Below, in pieces: positions 63,470-64,000 of a stretch of 64,000 nt of DNA (the first letter of the stretch is position 1; every line of letters begins with the position of its first letter). The notes below the pieces were generated by a model. That model did not search any database. It was not told where the DNA came from and saw only the letters and a list, made by a program, of their open reading frames with translations. The stretch lies in assembly GCA_965224765.1 (NCBI GenBank), contig CBDDAC010000029.1:310001-374000 (forward strand), read 5' to 3'. The position numbers and the translations under genes were made by a program. Source of the DNA: CAZDBA01 sp965224765 (GTDB lineage Bacteria > Planctomycetota > Planctomycetia > Pirellulales > Pirellulaceae).

Positions 63470-63816
63470 TCGCTGAATTTGGAACACCTTTTCATCGGCT
63501 TGAATCTAATCTGCTCCGTCGCCTCGGCGCAAATTGCCATTGTCCGTCCTCCCAATAAGCGATGGAGATTTTCAAGTCAAAATACCTCGAACGGGTGATG
63601 CTTCTTGCGGAACGAAGATAGAAATCCGAACCACCAAATTCATCGATTCACTCCCAGTCTGTTCATTCGCCAATGTGTTAAACGAATCTTCGTCGATTTC
63701 GGCAAGCATTGGGTAGACAAAGCCTTCAAACTTCGATCTCATTGCAGGCCTCACCTGCATCTAGCCACTCACCTTGCCACTCCCCACAACATTCTATTTC
63801 GATTTGTTGAACTCAA
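63470..63816. other. Intergenic stretch, no feature seen
   Basis: This 347-base gap lies between the activator and the MarR gene. Two short opposite frames (about 60 residues each, 63534-63716 and 63572-63760) overlap, and neither has a recognisable domain or strong ribosome site. Confidence 0.5.
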
Positions 63817-64000
63817 ATGGCTGGAAAACTCCAAAACGAACTTCAGAAAAAAAACGGCTTCGAAACTCTGCAACAAGAAGCGATTATCAGCATCTTGTTT
63901 ACGAACGAATTGTTCCAACATCGCTTTGGACAATTCTTTCGCGAGTATGGAATCAATCAGGCCCAATACAACATTCTTCGAATTCTCAAAGGCTTTGGTA
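63817..64000 (+). CDS. MarR-family transcriptional regulator, N-terminal part
   Basis: The first 61 residues of a gene that runs past the window. The helical start (FETLQQEAIISILFTNELFQHRFGQFFREYGINQAQYNILRIL) matches the dimerisation helix and the first DNA-binding helices of MarR repressors. The ATG at 63817 is the only suitable start. The ligand and targets cannot be seen from this part. Confidence 0.8.
   Translation, partial: MAGKLQNELQKKNGFETLQQEAIISILFTNELFQHRFGQFFREYGINQAQYNILRILKGFG

Overview
The window looks like a chromosomal segment of a planctomycete, most likely a Pirellulaceae-type organism. The signs are an alternative complex III plus A2-type cytochrome oxidase cluster, two ECF sigma factor / membrane Ser-Thr kinase gene pairs, many secreted proteins of unknown function, a GH57 glucanotransferase, and a degenerate LysM / L,D-transpeptidase-like protein. 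This assignment rests on gene content and family resemblance; no database search was run. I saw no rRNA, tRNA or CRISPR array.

Layout. 1-12262 (+) is one long respiratory operon: the end of actB, actC, an actD-actE fusion, actF, a one-helix small protein, a SCO copper chaperone, then cytochrome c oxidase subunits II (with fused cytochrome c), I, III and IV and a second subunit III-like protein. Quinol would be oxidised by ACIII and electrons passed through fused cytochrome c domains to the oxidase. 12528-13829 is rarA. 14155-15722 (-) is a candidate secreted nuclease toxin followed by an Imm7-type immunity gene. 15962-17100 holds an ISL3 transposase remnant and a very strong hairpin. 17137-21759 holds a zinc-ribbon protein, the LysM protein, and a tightly overlapped ECF sigma / kinase / secreted protein operon. 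21974-31874 holds a CocE-like hydrolase, an HTTM protein and a glycogen/sugar group (GH57, galT, glgA) plus folK. 32822-36212 holds def, fmt and miaB. 36628-40533 holds an outer-membrane barrel and an S9 peptidase.

40911-42418 is a complete IS4-family element. 42685-43689 is a thioredoxin-like gene with one in-frame TGA followed by a SECIS-like hairpin, so it is a candidate selenoprotein. It is followed by an Arg/Gly/Asp-rich secreted protein, a second ECF / kinase pair, and two exported alpha-alpha toroid proteins. 50842-51045 is a fragment of elongation factor G, and 51134-51925 is an esterase lipoprotein. 51968-53660 is a second complete insertion sequence. The window ends with divergent cmoB/cmoA, an iron-type solute-binding lipoprotein, a gluzincin, glyA, an acidic-tail membrane protein, fabI, a sigma-54 activator and the start of a MarR regulator.

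Intergenic spaces carry several dispersed repeat families. Both intact insertion sequences sit inside copies of these repeats, with clear target duplications.
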